From contig NC_092053.1 of the NCBI RefSeq assembly GCF_003086295.3, forward strand, positions 118,068,445-118,132,444: a DNA stretch of 64,000 bases, given 5' to 3'. Below the pieces are notes generated by a model. It did no database searches and was not told the DNA's origin. It worked only from the letters and a program-made list of their open reading frames with translations. Made by a program: the position numbers and the translations under genes. Shown here piece after piece: positions 23,301 through 35,024 of the stretch (positions are counted from its first letter, which is position 1; each line of letters opens with the position of its first letter). The DNA comes from Arachis hypogaea. Taxonomy: Eukaryota; Streptophyta; Magnoliopsida; Fabales; Fabaceae.

Positions 23301-25394
23301 CAGGTTGCTCTCTGAAATGGGTGAAGATAATGTTGTAGTGGTTGTGATGGATTTTTGGGATATGAGAATTAATGCCTTGTTTGATATGGTGCTTTTGTTT
23401 AAGTTTTTTTTGATATTGCATTGTTTAATATGGTAAGTTGGTGACAGAATAGCATAGAAAGAAGGCGGATGTCAAAACGTCTTGCAGAAGATGCAAAGGC
23501 TTATTTTGATGAGTGTGTTTCGCTATCAACATTTGATAGTTCAGATTTCTCATCACAAGATGATCCTCCCGTCACTTCCGTGGGGCCCCATATTCCATCT
23601 GATAGTTATGAATGTTTACTCCAGGCAAGTCATCCCTTTAGTTTCTATTTCATCAGTAGCTTCTTCAATAAAAACAGTCCCCTCTTGATTTGTTTCACTG
23701 CATAATTCTTTTCTGAATCGGTTAAGAAATTCTCTAATAGAGACTATTTTCTTATATACTGAATCATTCCATCAAAAAGCGAAAATATAATACTTTTAGA
23801 TTTAAAGATCGCTTAGAACATTCTTTTTTTAAGCTTGATTCTTTTGATTAGAGTACACAAATAAATAAATATCAATGTAATTATTTCATATTTTTAACGA
23901 GAAATTTTCTTTAATTTGAGACAAGTCTGTTTTAGTGCTTCTCATTAGTTTAAAAGGGTAGCTTGTGATTGCAACCCCCAATTTGGGGGGTTAGGCAATA
24001 TATGAACAGGAATTGTTCCACATGTCCAAACCATTATAAGCACTTCTCCAACGTTTTCTCTTATATTGGGGTTTCTTATTTTGTCCATACATGTTTGGCT
24101 GCTCATCCATCTAAGCATTCTCATCTCTATCACAATAAGTTTATGTCCATGCTTACCTTTTGCCGTCCCAACAATCTCTACCATATAACATAGCTAGTCT
24201 AATGACAGTGCGATAAAATTTATCCTTAAGTTTTAGAAGGTTTTTTTTGTCACATATAAAACCAGACGTACTTCACCACTTTGACCAGCCCATTTGAATC
24301 CTATGTTCTATATCCTTGATTTCTCTATTATCTTGTACAATAAACTCAAGATATTTAATTCTCTTGTGGTAGGATTCTTTCTCCAATTTTCATTTTTGTG
24401 TTAGTGTTTTCCCTCCTTGTCCCGAACTTACTTTCATGTGTTGCTTTACTACGGCTTATTTACAAACATCTAAAGTTTCTCCTCACAAGGACGATATCGT
24501 CGGCAAAAAGTATGCATCTTAGGGCTGGTTCTTAGATATGTTCGGAAAGCAGTTCCAAAGCCAATGTAAACAGATGTGAATTTAGAGTTGACTCTTGTTG
24601 TTGTCCTATACCAATGAAAAATTCCTCTATTACATCACTTGAGTTTTCACACTAGATGTAACTTTACATATCCTTAATTGTACAAATATATTATGCAATC
24701 CTTCCTCCCTTCTTTTTCAAAACCTTTCATAAGACTTCTCTTGACACCCTATTGTATGCCTTTTCCAAATTGGTAAAACACCATTTGTAGATCCTTCTTG
24801 TTACTCTATTACCCCTCCATTGTATCACTCTAGGATTTATTTTTCTTTGGTGCAAAATTCTAAGTGCAAAAGTTGTTTAGCAGTGGAATTGTCTTCTACG
24901 TTTACTTTTTCCGCAAACTAAGTACAATTGATTAGGGTCATTTATGTGAACTTTCTGGACATTATTACTAGTAGTTATGTGGTGTCTGAACACGTTCCTA
25001 AAAGAAACTTTTACACATCACACAGGAATCAGCTTCTCATAGACAATTGATTAGTAGAAACTATGACGTTTCACAACCATGTACTGTCATCGATACTGCT
25101 GGCTCCCCGGAATCAGGTTGTAAATCTCACTTCTCATTTTCACAGAAGTCACCTGAGACTTCTGGATTTGCAGATGACATCCAACAATACATAAAGATGT
25201 TTGAAAAGAATGTATTAAAGTCACCAAATATGAGATCAGGTTATCATGACATTCGTGAATACAGTTATCAATCTCCAACGGAGAGTTTGTTGGTTGATAG
25301 GGTGATACTAAAAAACAGAATTGAGGCTGGTGGTTTGCTGCTTTGTAGTGGCGGTAGTATATTATGGTCAAAATATTGTGGGATAGGAATTTGA
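17390..25394 (+). CDS. Plant-specific gene of unknown function, 8 exons, 549 aa
   Basis: Exons 17390-17884, 18803-18943, 19068-19166, 19369-19467, 20737-20868, 21200-21337, 23448-23624 and 25026-25394. Every exon is a multiple of three and all joints are phase 0, which strongly supports the model. All introns are GT-AG except intron 7, which starts GCAAGT after CCAG, a standard GC-AG intron. Residues 1-165 are Ser/Arg/Pro-rich and likely disordered (RSRSVSAFSRGS, EFLNKRDNPLF). The middle (about 246-370) is helical: YETVRSEVRRAISEIQTDLE, LVFEIRREYAQKLEESQERA, ELDRILKEVLP, then SIERRRMSKRLAEDAKAYFDE, predicting a coiled coil. The end has IEAGGLLLCSGG. I do not recognise a named family. Introns 1, 6 and 7 contain retroelement debris. 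A partial repeat of exon 7/intron 7 lies at about 25535-25770. Confidence 0.85.
18143..18337 (+). repeat. LINE reverse-transcriptase 3' fragment in intron 1
   Basis: The plus strand encodes GKHQHKLNVVETKMPKWMCGH, the conserved segment near the C-terminus of plant LINE RT genes (usually followed by RERVGVAPI, of which only traces remain). It is in sense orientation to the host gene, inside an intron, and too degraded to function. Confidence 0.55.
21602..21618 (+). repeat. 17-base G homopolymer in intron 6
   Basis: Uninterrupted run of 17 G after a T-rich tract. Likely length-polymorphic and prone to sequencing error; could fold as a G-quadruplex on the coding strand. Confidence 0.8.
21786..23170 (-). 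repeat. Ty1/copia remnant in intron 6 with short terminal direct repeats
   Basis: Direct repeats of about 55 bp bracket it: about 21789-21842 and 23112-23167 both contain CTATAATTGAT and CAAATCATACTATA and end TCTCAAC, the reverse complement of an LTR start GTTGAGA. Just inside the left copy, CTCCCCCTGAAG is the complement of a polypurine tract, as expected for the 3' end of a minus-strand element. The minus-strand frame at 22829-22580 gives NLVTQADAFVVELKLILQAD and, after a frame break, VLCAMHSQFDHIRDQIL...MEDLITHLLRLP, a copia gag segment. Pol is almost entirely missing. Confidence 0.6.
22900..23105 (+). repeat. LINE endonuclease-like fragment in intron 6
   Basis: The plus strand reads ACNHRGAGGKAFPSLIIDIK, then PSFLILLETHGQ, then GFDSSHVIEA, the layout of the apurinic endonuclease domain at the start of plant LINE ORF2 (N-RGAG, then ET, then GFD). 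It abuts the copia LTR-like repeat, so it was probably carried in or joined by rearrangement. Confidence 0.5.
23945..24870 (-). repeat. LINE reverse-transcriptase fragment, antisense, in intron 7
   Basis: Minus-strand reading, with many frame breaks: an EEFFIGIGQQQ-like segment near 24620-24590, FADDIVLV (the RT catalytic FADD box) at about 24510-24485, MGWSKWRS near 24290 and KGKHGHKLIVIEMRMLRWM at about 24155-24110, all in the right order for plant LINE RT. Opposite in orientation to the LINE piece in intron 1. Confidence 0.65.
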
Positions 25395-26238
25395 CCAGGA
25401 AGTATGGATTAACCTATTGTTACTAATGTAACTGTATTCGTATCATTTTCCCAAGCAGTATAACTGTACATATGCCTGATTTGCTTTCTTTTTCCCTTTT
25501 TCTTTGGCATCATTTTTCTTACTGCACAATAGTGGCCACCTGTTCCATCTGGTAGTTATGAATGTTCACTCCATGCCAAAACGCTTTAGTTTCCATTTCA
25601 TCAGTAGCTTATAAATAGAAACAGCCCCCTCTTGATTTTCTCTACTACATAATTCTTTTCTAAATCGGTTAACAAATGCTCTGATAGAAACTCTTTTCTT
25701 GTATACTGATTTATAATATACCATCACAAACAAGAAAATAATACATCCAGATTTAAAGATTTCGATTTTTTTTACTAGAAAGTGCAAGTATACTTGTTTC
25801 ATATTAAATAAACTACCATATATGATCATGAAGTTTTGACAAATTAATCCTAGAAAAAGAAAGGATTGATGTTATTATATTCATAAAAGACGAGTTCGAA
25901 TGAACAATATACTATCTCACCCCACCTGTATCCATAGCCACCTTAACTCTCCCCACCTCTACCTGTAGCCACTACCACCTCGCCCCGTGCCGCCTTTCAC
26001 TTGCAGCCTCTTCATCGCATAGGAGGTACAACAACAATGAGAAGCAAAAAATTGTTATTTGAGAAGCAAATTAGTTTTAGGTATGTATCAAATCTGTCTT
26101 GTTGGAATATAAGAAATATTTGTGATTAAACAGTCACAATATGCGTTATTAAAATGGTAATTTTGGATAGAATCTTTTATTTATGACTAATTTGCACCTA
26201 AACCACAATAATTGTTGAAAGGTATAACAAAGAAGTAA
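25395..26238. other. 3' flank and intergenic interval
   Basis: Contains the 3' UTR region of the upstream gene and the exon-7 duplicate at 25535-25770. The rest (25770-26238) shows no coding signal; a GC-rich patch at about 25920-26010 encodes only low-complexity frames. Confidence 0.5.
25535..25770 (+). repeat. Partial duplicate of exon 7 end plus intron 7 start, downstream of the gene
   Basis: TTCCATCTGGTAGTTATGAA and the following bases match the end of exon 7 at about 23590-23624 (TTCCATCTGATAGTTATGAA) and continue collinearly into intron sequence (CCCCTCTTGATTT, CATAATTCTTTTCT, AGATTTAAAGAT) to about 23810. The copy lies 140 bp after the stop codon. Its splice donor context is altered to CCATGCCAAA, so it is probably not an alternative exon. 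Confidence 0.7.
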
Positions 26239-26247
26239 TAAGAAATA

Positions 26248-27247
26248 GGATTAAGTACAATTTTGGTCTCTATGATTTCCGCTAAAAATTTTATTCGTCT
26301 CAAACCTTTTTTTGCATACAAAATCGTCCCTAAGGTTCAACTTGGTTTTAAAATCATCCATCAGACCAAAATACTAGTCAACCTTTCTCCAACAACTTTC
26401 TTCACCAAAATGCTTGGTTTCTCTTTTTTTTCTTCTTCATCCAAAATTTATACTTCTGCTTCCTAAGCAACAAGAATTTTCGCAGCATCAACAACAACAA
26501 TAAAGGTTTTAAAACAGAAGCAGAAGGAATAAACAAAAAACACCAACAATAAGACAAGGCAGCAAGAAAAAACAATGTAATAAACAAAAAATAGAAATAG
26601 AAATCAATACCAAAAAATTAACAAATTTTTATTTCGGTCAAAGAATCAACAAAATTAAAAATTAAAAATAAAATAGAATTAAAACCCTAATTCAAAAGTG
26701 AAATGAAGCAGAAGTGAAACCAGCAGAAGTAGAGGCAAGTGACGAGTGATGAAGAGCAAAAAAAAAAAAAACTGCAAAACGACAAGAATGCGAGTGGCGA
26801 GGAGCAGAGACAAGAATGCGAGTGGCGAGGAGCAGAGACAAGTAGCATGGAACAGCGGCAAGGAGCAGCGAAGACATCTCCCTCGTCGGCATCGTCTCCC
26901 TCGTCGGCATCGTCACCACCTTCCTTCTCTCCATGCTTCTCTCTCTTGTCAGCATCGTCACCCCTTCCTTTTTCCCATGCTTCTCTCTCTTTTCCAGTGA
27001 CCACTTCTCTCTCTTTCCAATGAGTGACTGCTTCTCTTCTCCGTTGCTGGCTTCTTTTTTTTTCTCTTTAATTTTATAATTTTTTGTTAAGAACAATTTA
27101 ATCTAAAATTTTAAAAAATGAATAAAAAGAATAATAATTTTAAGACTAAGTTAAACCTTAGAAATAATTTTGTATAACTAAAAAAAAAACTTAAGATCGA
27201 ATAAAATTTTCAACCTAAACCATAAAGACTAAAATCGTACTTAACCC
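26248..27247. mobile_element. Non-autonomous Mutator-like element, 1,000 bp
   Basis: Ends are inverted repeats: left GGATTAAGTACAATTTTGG, right (reverse complement) GGGTTAAGTACGATTTTAG, with similarity continuing for about 100 bp (AAAATTTTATTCG is shared). It is flanked by a perfect 9-bp duplication TAAGAAATA at 26239-26247 and 27248-27256, the hallmark of Mutator. The interior has only low-complexity open frames (Glu/Lys-rich or Ser-rich depending on strand) and no transposase. The block at about 26740-27050 is GC-richer with near-repeats (GAGTGGCGAGGAGCAGAGAC occurs twice) and may be captured DNA of unknown origin. Confidence 0.85.
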
Positions 27248-27256
27248 TAAGAAATA

Positions 27257-27924
27257 CAAATATTTTGAACAAAATGTTTGAAATTTGGTTTCACTACTCA
27301 TAAACTGATCTAATGGTTAAGATTGTACATTCCTTCTCCTTCTTATAAACCTGTATAACATTATATGAATTAGTTAAGTAATAATAAAATTTACTGATTT
27401 TAAAATTAACCAAACTAAACTAGACCACCTCTATTAAAAAATATACATTTATCCCAAAAATTAATACTAAACTAAAGACTAATACAAAAATAGTAACAAC
27501 CAAAAAAAACGGTATTTCTTTCTAAACTGGATATAGAACTCAGATTTAAATTGCGAATGTACAAATAAAACCACACACTAAAGATTTAACTATGGAAAAA
27601 CAATTTTACAAGTATCGAACTATTAATAAAAAGCAGGATAATATCGTTCAAGAAATAAACATCTAAACTCTAGAACAATATTATAAATCCTTAATCCTCA
27701 TCAAAAGCGCAGATAAAATAATTTAAGTCACTTCAGCAGCAGGGCACGAATTTCCGCAAAACAAGAGATTAAATTCTTTCAGCAGATAAATTCACAGAAG
27801 AGAGTAGCCTGATCCAATTATTAATGACAAACAGTTACTCTAGCCGGAAAAGCAAAGTACACGACCAGATCTTTCAACAGTTTAGTCTGCCTGCCAACTC
27901 CATCTCAGAGGGAACAGATGACAC
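27257..27924. other. Intergenic interval / SERRATE 3' flank
   Basis: AT-rich. The part nearest 27925 should contain the SERRATE 3' UTR. No other gene or element border seen. Confidence 0.5.
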
Positions 27925-30900
27925 TCATAAACTCCGATAGTCTATCACAGTGACCTCGTCCTCCGGCGCATCAAGATCTTGATAGCTGTAGCACCAATGC
28001 CCGGTAAGAATACCACACAAGGAGAACAAACAAGTATTTGGTCACATCGGTTGAGTTTTGAGTAAATATAGACAACTGATATAGGCATTCCTTCTAACTT
28101 TCTGTCCCCTAAGGGTTTTTTCGAGTTTGGAGTTGAAGCGAAGGAATAACCCAATAACAGTTAAAATATTAATATTAATAAATAAATAACTTCAAGTTGC
28201 TATTCCAACTGATCGGAGTATAGACACCAAGGACTAAATTTAAGTGAGTAATGAGCATGATCGGGCCAGGTTAAAAGACATAAGAGCTCACATTTGAGAG
28301 GACTTGAAAAAAGATTAGATAGGGGAAATATTAAAATATTCCGGCAAGGAGGAAAATACGGCAGATTTACCTGCGCATCCGCCGAGGATCTTGTCTGAAA
28401 GCTGGAGGAACAGCAATTATTGGTGCTGGTCCACCCATAGGATGGCCGGCGCGCATCTTCCTACCCGGGGCATCGTATGATGGTCCTCCTTGTTCTCTTA
28501 ACATCTGCATTGCAACTTCTGGTGGAGCAGGAACAAAGGGTCCCAAAGGCCTGTAAAGTTGCAAATTATGTTAGTGAGCACTACAGGAAAAGTGTTCAGT
28601 AGTCAAAACTTCAAAAGAATGCATCAAGAACACATTACGGGAAAAGATAATCAAACTGAAAATCATACCCAGCACCAGGAACAGGCATCAACACTGGTGG
28701 AGGAGGCGGCATATCAGAAGCAAATGGAGGTACGCCAGGACCAGCAAATGTATCATACATGGTTTCATCATGATTCCCCATCTCGAGTGCTTTAGATTGC
28801 CTCTCACGGCTGGGGGAACTCTCAGGCCTATCTCCATCATTTATCCTGTCACTCCGATCATGATCTCGACGATTACCACGATCGTCTCTCAACCGGCCTT
28901 CCAATCCCAATCTTCGCTTTAAAGGTCTGTCCTTCTACAAATACAACAAAAGATTGTCCATAAGAATATGATATTGTTTACAAATACAACTCCAACCTTT
29001 ACCACTATATTCTTAAAGTTTGCTAACATCAGATTATATGAAATATAGACAGAGAAAATTTCCAACACTTCTGATAGTAGCCTATTATTAGTGTGTAAGC
29101 TACTTGGAAGGGGATATGATGTAGATGACCAACACACATACATGGGTGGACAACAGAGTGAACTATAGAGAGAATATTATAACTTTAAACTAGCAAGTAA
29201 ATGAGAGGTAATTCAGTGATTAGAAATGAGTGACTATAAGAGGGAAAGTAGTTGCAAGGTAGGGTGAATTGAGAGGAAGAGGGAAATGTTTGGGAGAGCA
29301 GCTATTATCTACACAACACTAAATTTATGCTTAAATATTTTATTATCGATGAATTCCTTCCTGTTCATGAAGGAGCTACTCTCCAATGTGCTGTTAATCA
29401 GTAAGATTAGTTATCAACCTCACTTTATGGAAATATAAATATAAATACAAATCTTCAACACCATCAAGATTTCACAACACACCATAATGATGTTTTTATC
29501 AGATACGCAATAACTTACGTAATACTCCCTCCATCTCTTATTAATCATCATTAAGTTTATAAATCAATATATCTAGATACAAATAGGCACTAATGTGCCT
29601 ATTAGTACCATTTTATTTATTAAATAGTAATAATAACAAATGAAATTATTTAGGATGGTAAGTACCTTAGACTCTAAATAGGTGGTCTTGTGTTCAAGTC
29701 TTAGATATAACTATATTTTTTATGAATTATATGTGAAAGGTATTTTAGGAAAAAAAGTTTAAGTAAAAAACTGAACAGATAAAGAAAAAAAATAAGTCCA
29801 CCTGTGGTTGCTGCATGATAGGCGTTCCACCAGGAGCATCTGGATCACTACAACATAGTAAGGACACTTATCAGTAATATTCCACCAACACTTGCAACTA
29901 TAACTTAAAACAACAGAAACTTCAGTAACTTACTTCATGTAATTTTGAAAATAGAGATCCTCACGCACTTTTGAAGTTTGTTCCATAACAAGTTCTGGGT
30001 GTTTTAGCTTCAGATGTTTGTGCACAAATTCTGCTGCATGAAAAAGCTTTGTGCAGCTCTTAGCTCCGCAACCATATTTCCATCCATACTTTTCATCCCT
30101 AATTTTCCGCACATAGGGATCCAACACCTCAACTGCAGCAGCATCTATCTTCTCCTTAGCAGTCATAACTTCCAAGGGATCCTGACCATTCAGCCTTCCC
30201 TGCCAAAATGAATCAAGTTTCTTCTCCCATTCAGATCCTGACCTGCCTGTTTCTTCATGCCCATTTCCTTCTGCCCTCACATGCCTAAAACCCTTGGCCT
30301 CATTAGTCTCAGTCATACCATAATAGTCTACACCATGAATCCGCCATAGATATGTAATAAGTGTGTCCAAAAGCTCAACACCCTCTAAACCTTTAACAGA
30401 TGTCAGGCCCCGAATAATTATTATGGGTCCTACAGAGCCACTGTGAACTTTGTCATCATTTTTATTGTGATTACTGCTGCATAAAATATTGTCTTCAATT
30501 CCTTTTTCTGTGTCAAGCTTACGAACAAGTGCCTGTGCTTGTTGAATATCAGTTTGTATCCGTCTAAGTTCAGAACTGACAGGGTGAGCCTTTGGAGCAG
30601 CTGAGAAATCATTTTCTTTATCAGATCCCCTACCATGTCTTCTTCTTTTACCTCCAGTCTCTGTTTCCTCCTCTGAATTTGGTTCACTTGCTGGTCCTGA
30701 TTTGCTGGATGAGGAGGCATTTAAACCAGGATTTCTGCATTGATTTCAAGCAAAATATACATTATGGGAAGAATTCACACCATGAAAATGACAGGCACGT
30801 GAAAGAGAGATATAATAATTGCATACAGTTCTAATGTCCCACTCTGCAGATCCAGTAAAAAATTCTTTGCCAGCTGTCGAGCATTTTCATTCCTCCTAAA

Positions 30901-33900
30901 AGATGATGAACCAGACAGGTTTGTTATAAATTGAATGTCTCAACACATTTAATCCACTCGCCCAATGAGAAACCATCCCTCAATGGGGAAAAGAAAGAAC
31001 GAAAACGATCAGTCAATTTTGAGAGGACATGTTCAGTTCTTCAATAGTCTGCAATATCCATGAAAAACCTCACCTTTCGATGACTGCGAGTAAATTTGTT
31101 GGATGATATTTATCTTTCAACCTATACCAAAAGGTAAAAAATTGGAAACCATAAGATTTCTAGAACAGAACAGTAGCAATTTCATAAACATTTAAAAATT
31201 GAACAATGAATATTAAACGGAAAAGGAAACAAACCAGTCCTCATCCTTATGTGCATTGAAATAAGCTCGCTTTTGGGTAGAAATGTATTCTGATCTGTAC
31301 TCTTGATATCTTCCCAATAAAGAAAAGGAAATTCAATTCAAAAACTCATTTGTCAATGAATATCTCCAAATTCTTATGTTATAATTATGCAGAGGACACA
31401 ACTTTCAAGGACTAACCTACGCTCTGCTTCAGCTGGCAGTATATCATCCTCAAGCTCCTGGATGAATTGCTTATAGGACATCAACCCTTCTCTGGAACAA
31501 ATGCGTTAACAACATTTAAACAAATGCATGTCACACACACAACATACAACATATGATAATTTTTCAGCCAACCTCCATAGGTTGAACTTGAAAAGAAATT
31601 CCAATTTCTAACTCATTCCTCAAATACAACCTCTTTCCATCTTGACAAACCTATTGACATTTCTCCGTAGGACATCTTTTATGTGGACAGCTATGCTTCA
31701 CAGGATTCACAACAATGACATCTTTTATGTATTATGTTGCAGGTTTGTGCAATATTTCTATTTTGTTTGACTTCAAACAGCATAGCTTCTTTCTTAAATT
31801 TCCTTTGTTAATGGTATTGATCTTTGTAATTACATCTGTTTTTGCAGCTAAGCAGTCCTATATTATTAGAATTTTCAGCGACCACTAGGGCCGTCACAGA
31901 ATAAAGATTATGCAAAACCTTTAAAATGAAAGTTCAATTTCCTGCAAACGCATGCCTTGTTAGAGCATTTGGAGGTTTGCTATACTTCCTTACTCAAGTA
32001 CATTCCACTCATAAAATTCCTCATCTATGTTGAACAAGAAACACAGACACGTAGCAGATGATTTTTATTCATTTATGATGTAGTTAAAAAGGGCACATTA
32101 CGAAGCTGACCTTTGTGCACCACCACTTGGCATGTCTGCATAACTACGATTGGTTTCCATATCTGCAAAGAGCAAAGCATCAACAAACAACATACAAACA
32201 GTGAGTTGGCTTCACCCCAAAAATATAAGGTTGGAAGTTGAATTATATAATACCGTGTATGATCCCTTTTGTAGAACATGATATTTACGGTACCAAAATT
32301 GACAGAATATTTATCAGATTATCTTTATGTTTTCTTGATCCACATTATTAGTCTTGATTAAAATGAGTTGCAAAATCAGGAATGATGTATATTTTATGCT
32401 TCAAGGATTGAATTGGTCTTGCCTCACCTTGCTCTGTTACGAGTAGTACATGTACTCATCCCATGTACTTACAAAAACGGAAGTAATATAACATCAGAAA
32501 TACACAACAGATAACATGCAATGAAGAAACCATAAAATCCTATGAGGCGTAGCTTTTCAATCTTTCAACATCTCTAAGAAGTTACTATATGTACATATTT
32601 GCTTGTCAGAATGCAAGAGGAAAAGAGTTATGATATTTAATTACATAAATCGGGGAAGAAAGACAGGAAATAATACTACACATAAAATAAGATTGTGTAA
32701 TATAGGAAAAGCCCTATGTATTAGCTTCTACTAACATACCAGAAATCCCATTTTGATATCCCCCAGCAGGACGGTGTCCAAACCTGCCATAAGACCTATC
32801 ATCAGCATAACCAGATCTTCCACCCACGCCCCTTTCGTAGCCGCCATAATAATCATACCCAAACCTGCATAATCAGATTGTAAATTCAAAAAATAAAATT
32901 AACGACAAAATGTTCTTAATAACATAGATTAACAAACGGATGATAGAGAACTATAGGAGCAAAGTAGCGATACAACTAGAACAAAGAAAGACAAACATGT
33001 TAACCATGCAATCAAAAGGACTTCTCCATTACAACAGAATAAACCAATATCATACCATGTCCTATATGAAAACTAATATGATCGAAATATGCAGCAGCAA
33101 ATTCTCCATATATAATAATTCATGTGCACAAAGTTGAGCTACAATTACAATCCATATTCCTTTCTCTCAATCTCTCCCTCCCTCTCTATCCCCCCTCTCC
33201 CTCCCCCTCTATCTACACACACACACGCACACTTTTAGGTAGTAAATCATTCCCCTCTCCTATACTTTCTCTCTCTCTTGTGGCAGCACTCATTCATGAA
33301 CTTCCCTGTTTTTACACTCATTCACACTTTCACCAATCTCCTCTGTCAATTAGAGTTTTGGTTTGGTAGATTTGCACCAAAAACAGCCCATGCTTAAAAC
33401 TTGAAACTCAGCCCAAGCTTAAAAATTAAAACTTGTGTTTAGTTGTTTTTTGAAGAAAAGATTTTCCAATTTCAGATTTTTAAATTTTAGGAAATGCATG
33501 CGAGATATTTATGAAAGTAGATTCTGTTTAGAACAAAAAAGCGGTCAAATACATTTGGTATGCCTGTTTCAAAATTGAATGCAGTTATTATTGTATATAT
33601 GTGGGTGGACTCAAGTTCAAATCTAGTGCCATGCAACTTGGAGATTTTATTTTTAATTAAATTACGCAGGCTGTGACTGTGTGGCGCATGGAATGGAAAA
33701 GAAATAAATATGGTTCAGAATTGCCCCGGTTCAAACCCAGACCAACGAAATTAAGAAAAGAAAGCTTATCACCTTTACCACTATGCCACCACATTTTGAA
33801 CTGAATGTTCCCCACGAATAACAAAGAAGATGCTAAAACTGTGAACCGAGTCTGAGCATCTTCAAATTTAGCCATCTCTCTGAAAATATTTTCATGAGCA

Positions 33901-35024
33901 TGTTTCCTTCAAAATCTAACCAAATACTTCTTTTAAAAAATGAATATGAAAAATAGAAAATAAACAAATGGTACGCACATTAATAGTAATTTTATCATGC
34001 AAACCACCTAAGGTGAAATGGACCATTAACATTTGACTCTGATAAAACTTCCTCCATAATGACTTAAAGGTTGTTTGTGAGTTTGGAGGATAAGAGAGTG
34101 AAATAGAGAGTTTGTAATATAACATTTACACTGCAAGCCTTCCCTCTCCTTCCCCATAGCTCCAAAACCAGCTTTCCCTTCCATTCCCCATCGCTCCAAA
34201 ACCCAGCTCACAAACAAACCCTTAAAACCTCCTCCTCTTGGTTTTTTAAGGCAAACGAACCATCCAGACATACAAAACAAAATGGTTTAAAAAAATGAAA
34301 ATGAAAATGAAAAGCGATAAAGATTTGCTACCGCAAATAATACTAAGGTCTTTAACCAGTGGCCCAAATTTCAAATAAAACAGATCTGCAATAACAAATA
34401 ACATAATAGAGACTAGATACCAAATCCCCTAAACAAACAATTTGAAGCTGAAATCCTAGCAAGTTACGATTTCATGTTAACACAGTTCAACAACCCAAAA
34501 TAATAGACTAAGAAAAGGGAAAACAAGAAATTAAAGAAACAAGAAAGGAAATTGCATCACCTGTCATCGGGACCATAACCACCACGAGGACTACCCCTCC
34601 TGGATCGCTTATACGGCGGAGGGGAGCGACGCGAGGCGGGAGAATAGCGGCGGTCGCGGTGGGGAGGGCTGGGGCTGCGACGGCGCTTGAAGTCCCTGTC
34701 TCTATCCCTGTCCCTGGGAGGGGGCGGCGGGGGAGACATGTTCCGGTCGTAGTAGTCGCCAGCACCGCTAGCGCCACCACGACGGTGAGAGTGGCGATCA
34801 AAATCCCTATCATCCCTCCTGTCCCTGTCCCTCCTCCGGGTGGAGGAATGCGGCGGCGGGGGAGGTGGAGGTGGTAGATCATCATTGGCGGGCGCGGAAA
34901 CGGAGGCAGAGGCGGAGGCGGAGGAAGAGGGAGGAGCAGGAGGAGGTGGAGGAGGCGGAGGTGGAGCAGAGGAGGAAGGGGATTTGTCGACGGAATCGGA
35001 GGGCATGTTGATGACTTCTGCCAT
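27925..35024 (-). CDS. SE: SERRATE, C2H2 zinc-finger RNA effector (ARS2 homologue), 12 exons, 753 aa
   Basis: Exons (minus, 5' to 3'): 35024-34561, 32864-32740, 32162-32111, 31491-31417, 31309-31235, 31121-31074, 30895-30827, 30734-29934, 29847-29802, 28934-28669, 28550-28371, 27985-27925; total 2,262 nt, all borders GT-AG. Arabidopsis SE is 720 aa. Residues 1-155 are a Pro/Ser- and Arg/Asp-rich disordered region (MAEVINMPSDSVDKSP, RDRDRDRDFKRRRSPSP). The helical core follows (MSYKQFIQELEDDILP, AYFNAHKDEDWLKDKYHP, RQLAKNFLLDLQSG) and then the zinc finger CGAKSCTKLFHAAEF with HLKLKH ligands in exon 8. The C-terminus is Pro/Gly-rich and ends DLDAPEDEVTVIDYRSL. Known role: nuclear scaffold with DCL1 and HYL1 for pri-miRNA processing, and with cap-binding complex in splicing. 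The start is the first ATG and gives the conserved MAEV N-terminus. Confidence 0.94.
29521..29760. repeat. Possible degraded Stowaway-like MITE in SERRATE intron 9
   Basis: TACTCCCTCCATCTCTTATTA at about 29523 resembles the Stowaway end (TA)CTCCCTCCGTCCC. A matching right end was not found, so this is only a partial or decayed copy. Confidence 0.3.
33165..33232. repeat. Pyrimidine-rich and CA microsatellite tract in SERRATE intron 1
   Basis: Imperfect CTCTCCCTCC repeats followed by CACACACACACGCACAC. Likely polymorphic marker sequence; no function inferred. Confidence 0.75.
34067..34221. mobile_element. Small Tourist-like MITE in SERRATE intron 1
   Basis: Left end AAGGTTGTTTGTGAGTTTGG; right end reverse complement GGGTTTGTTTGTGAGCTGGG. 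Candidate 3-bp TTA target duplication at 34064-34066 and 34222-34224. No coding capacity. It also holds an internal near-repeat (TCCAAAACCAGCT and TCCAAAACCCAGCT). The family (PIF/Harbinger-related) is inferred from TSD length and end sequence. Confidence 0.6.

Noticed and set aside
26687..27096. Overlapping open frames on both strands in the 1-kb MULE
   Set aside because: Low-complexity Glu/Lys/Ser-rich translations on both strands of a GC-richer repeat block; no domain, and they overlap in several phases.
29521..29760. Complete Stowaway element in SERRATE
   Set aside because: Only the left-end motif is present; reported at low confidence, not as a full element.
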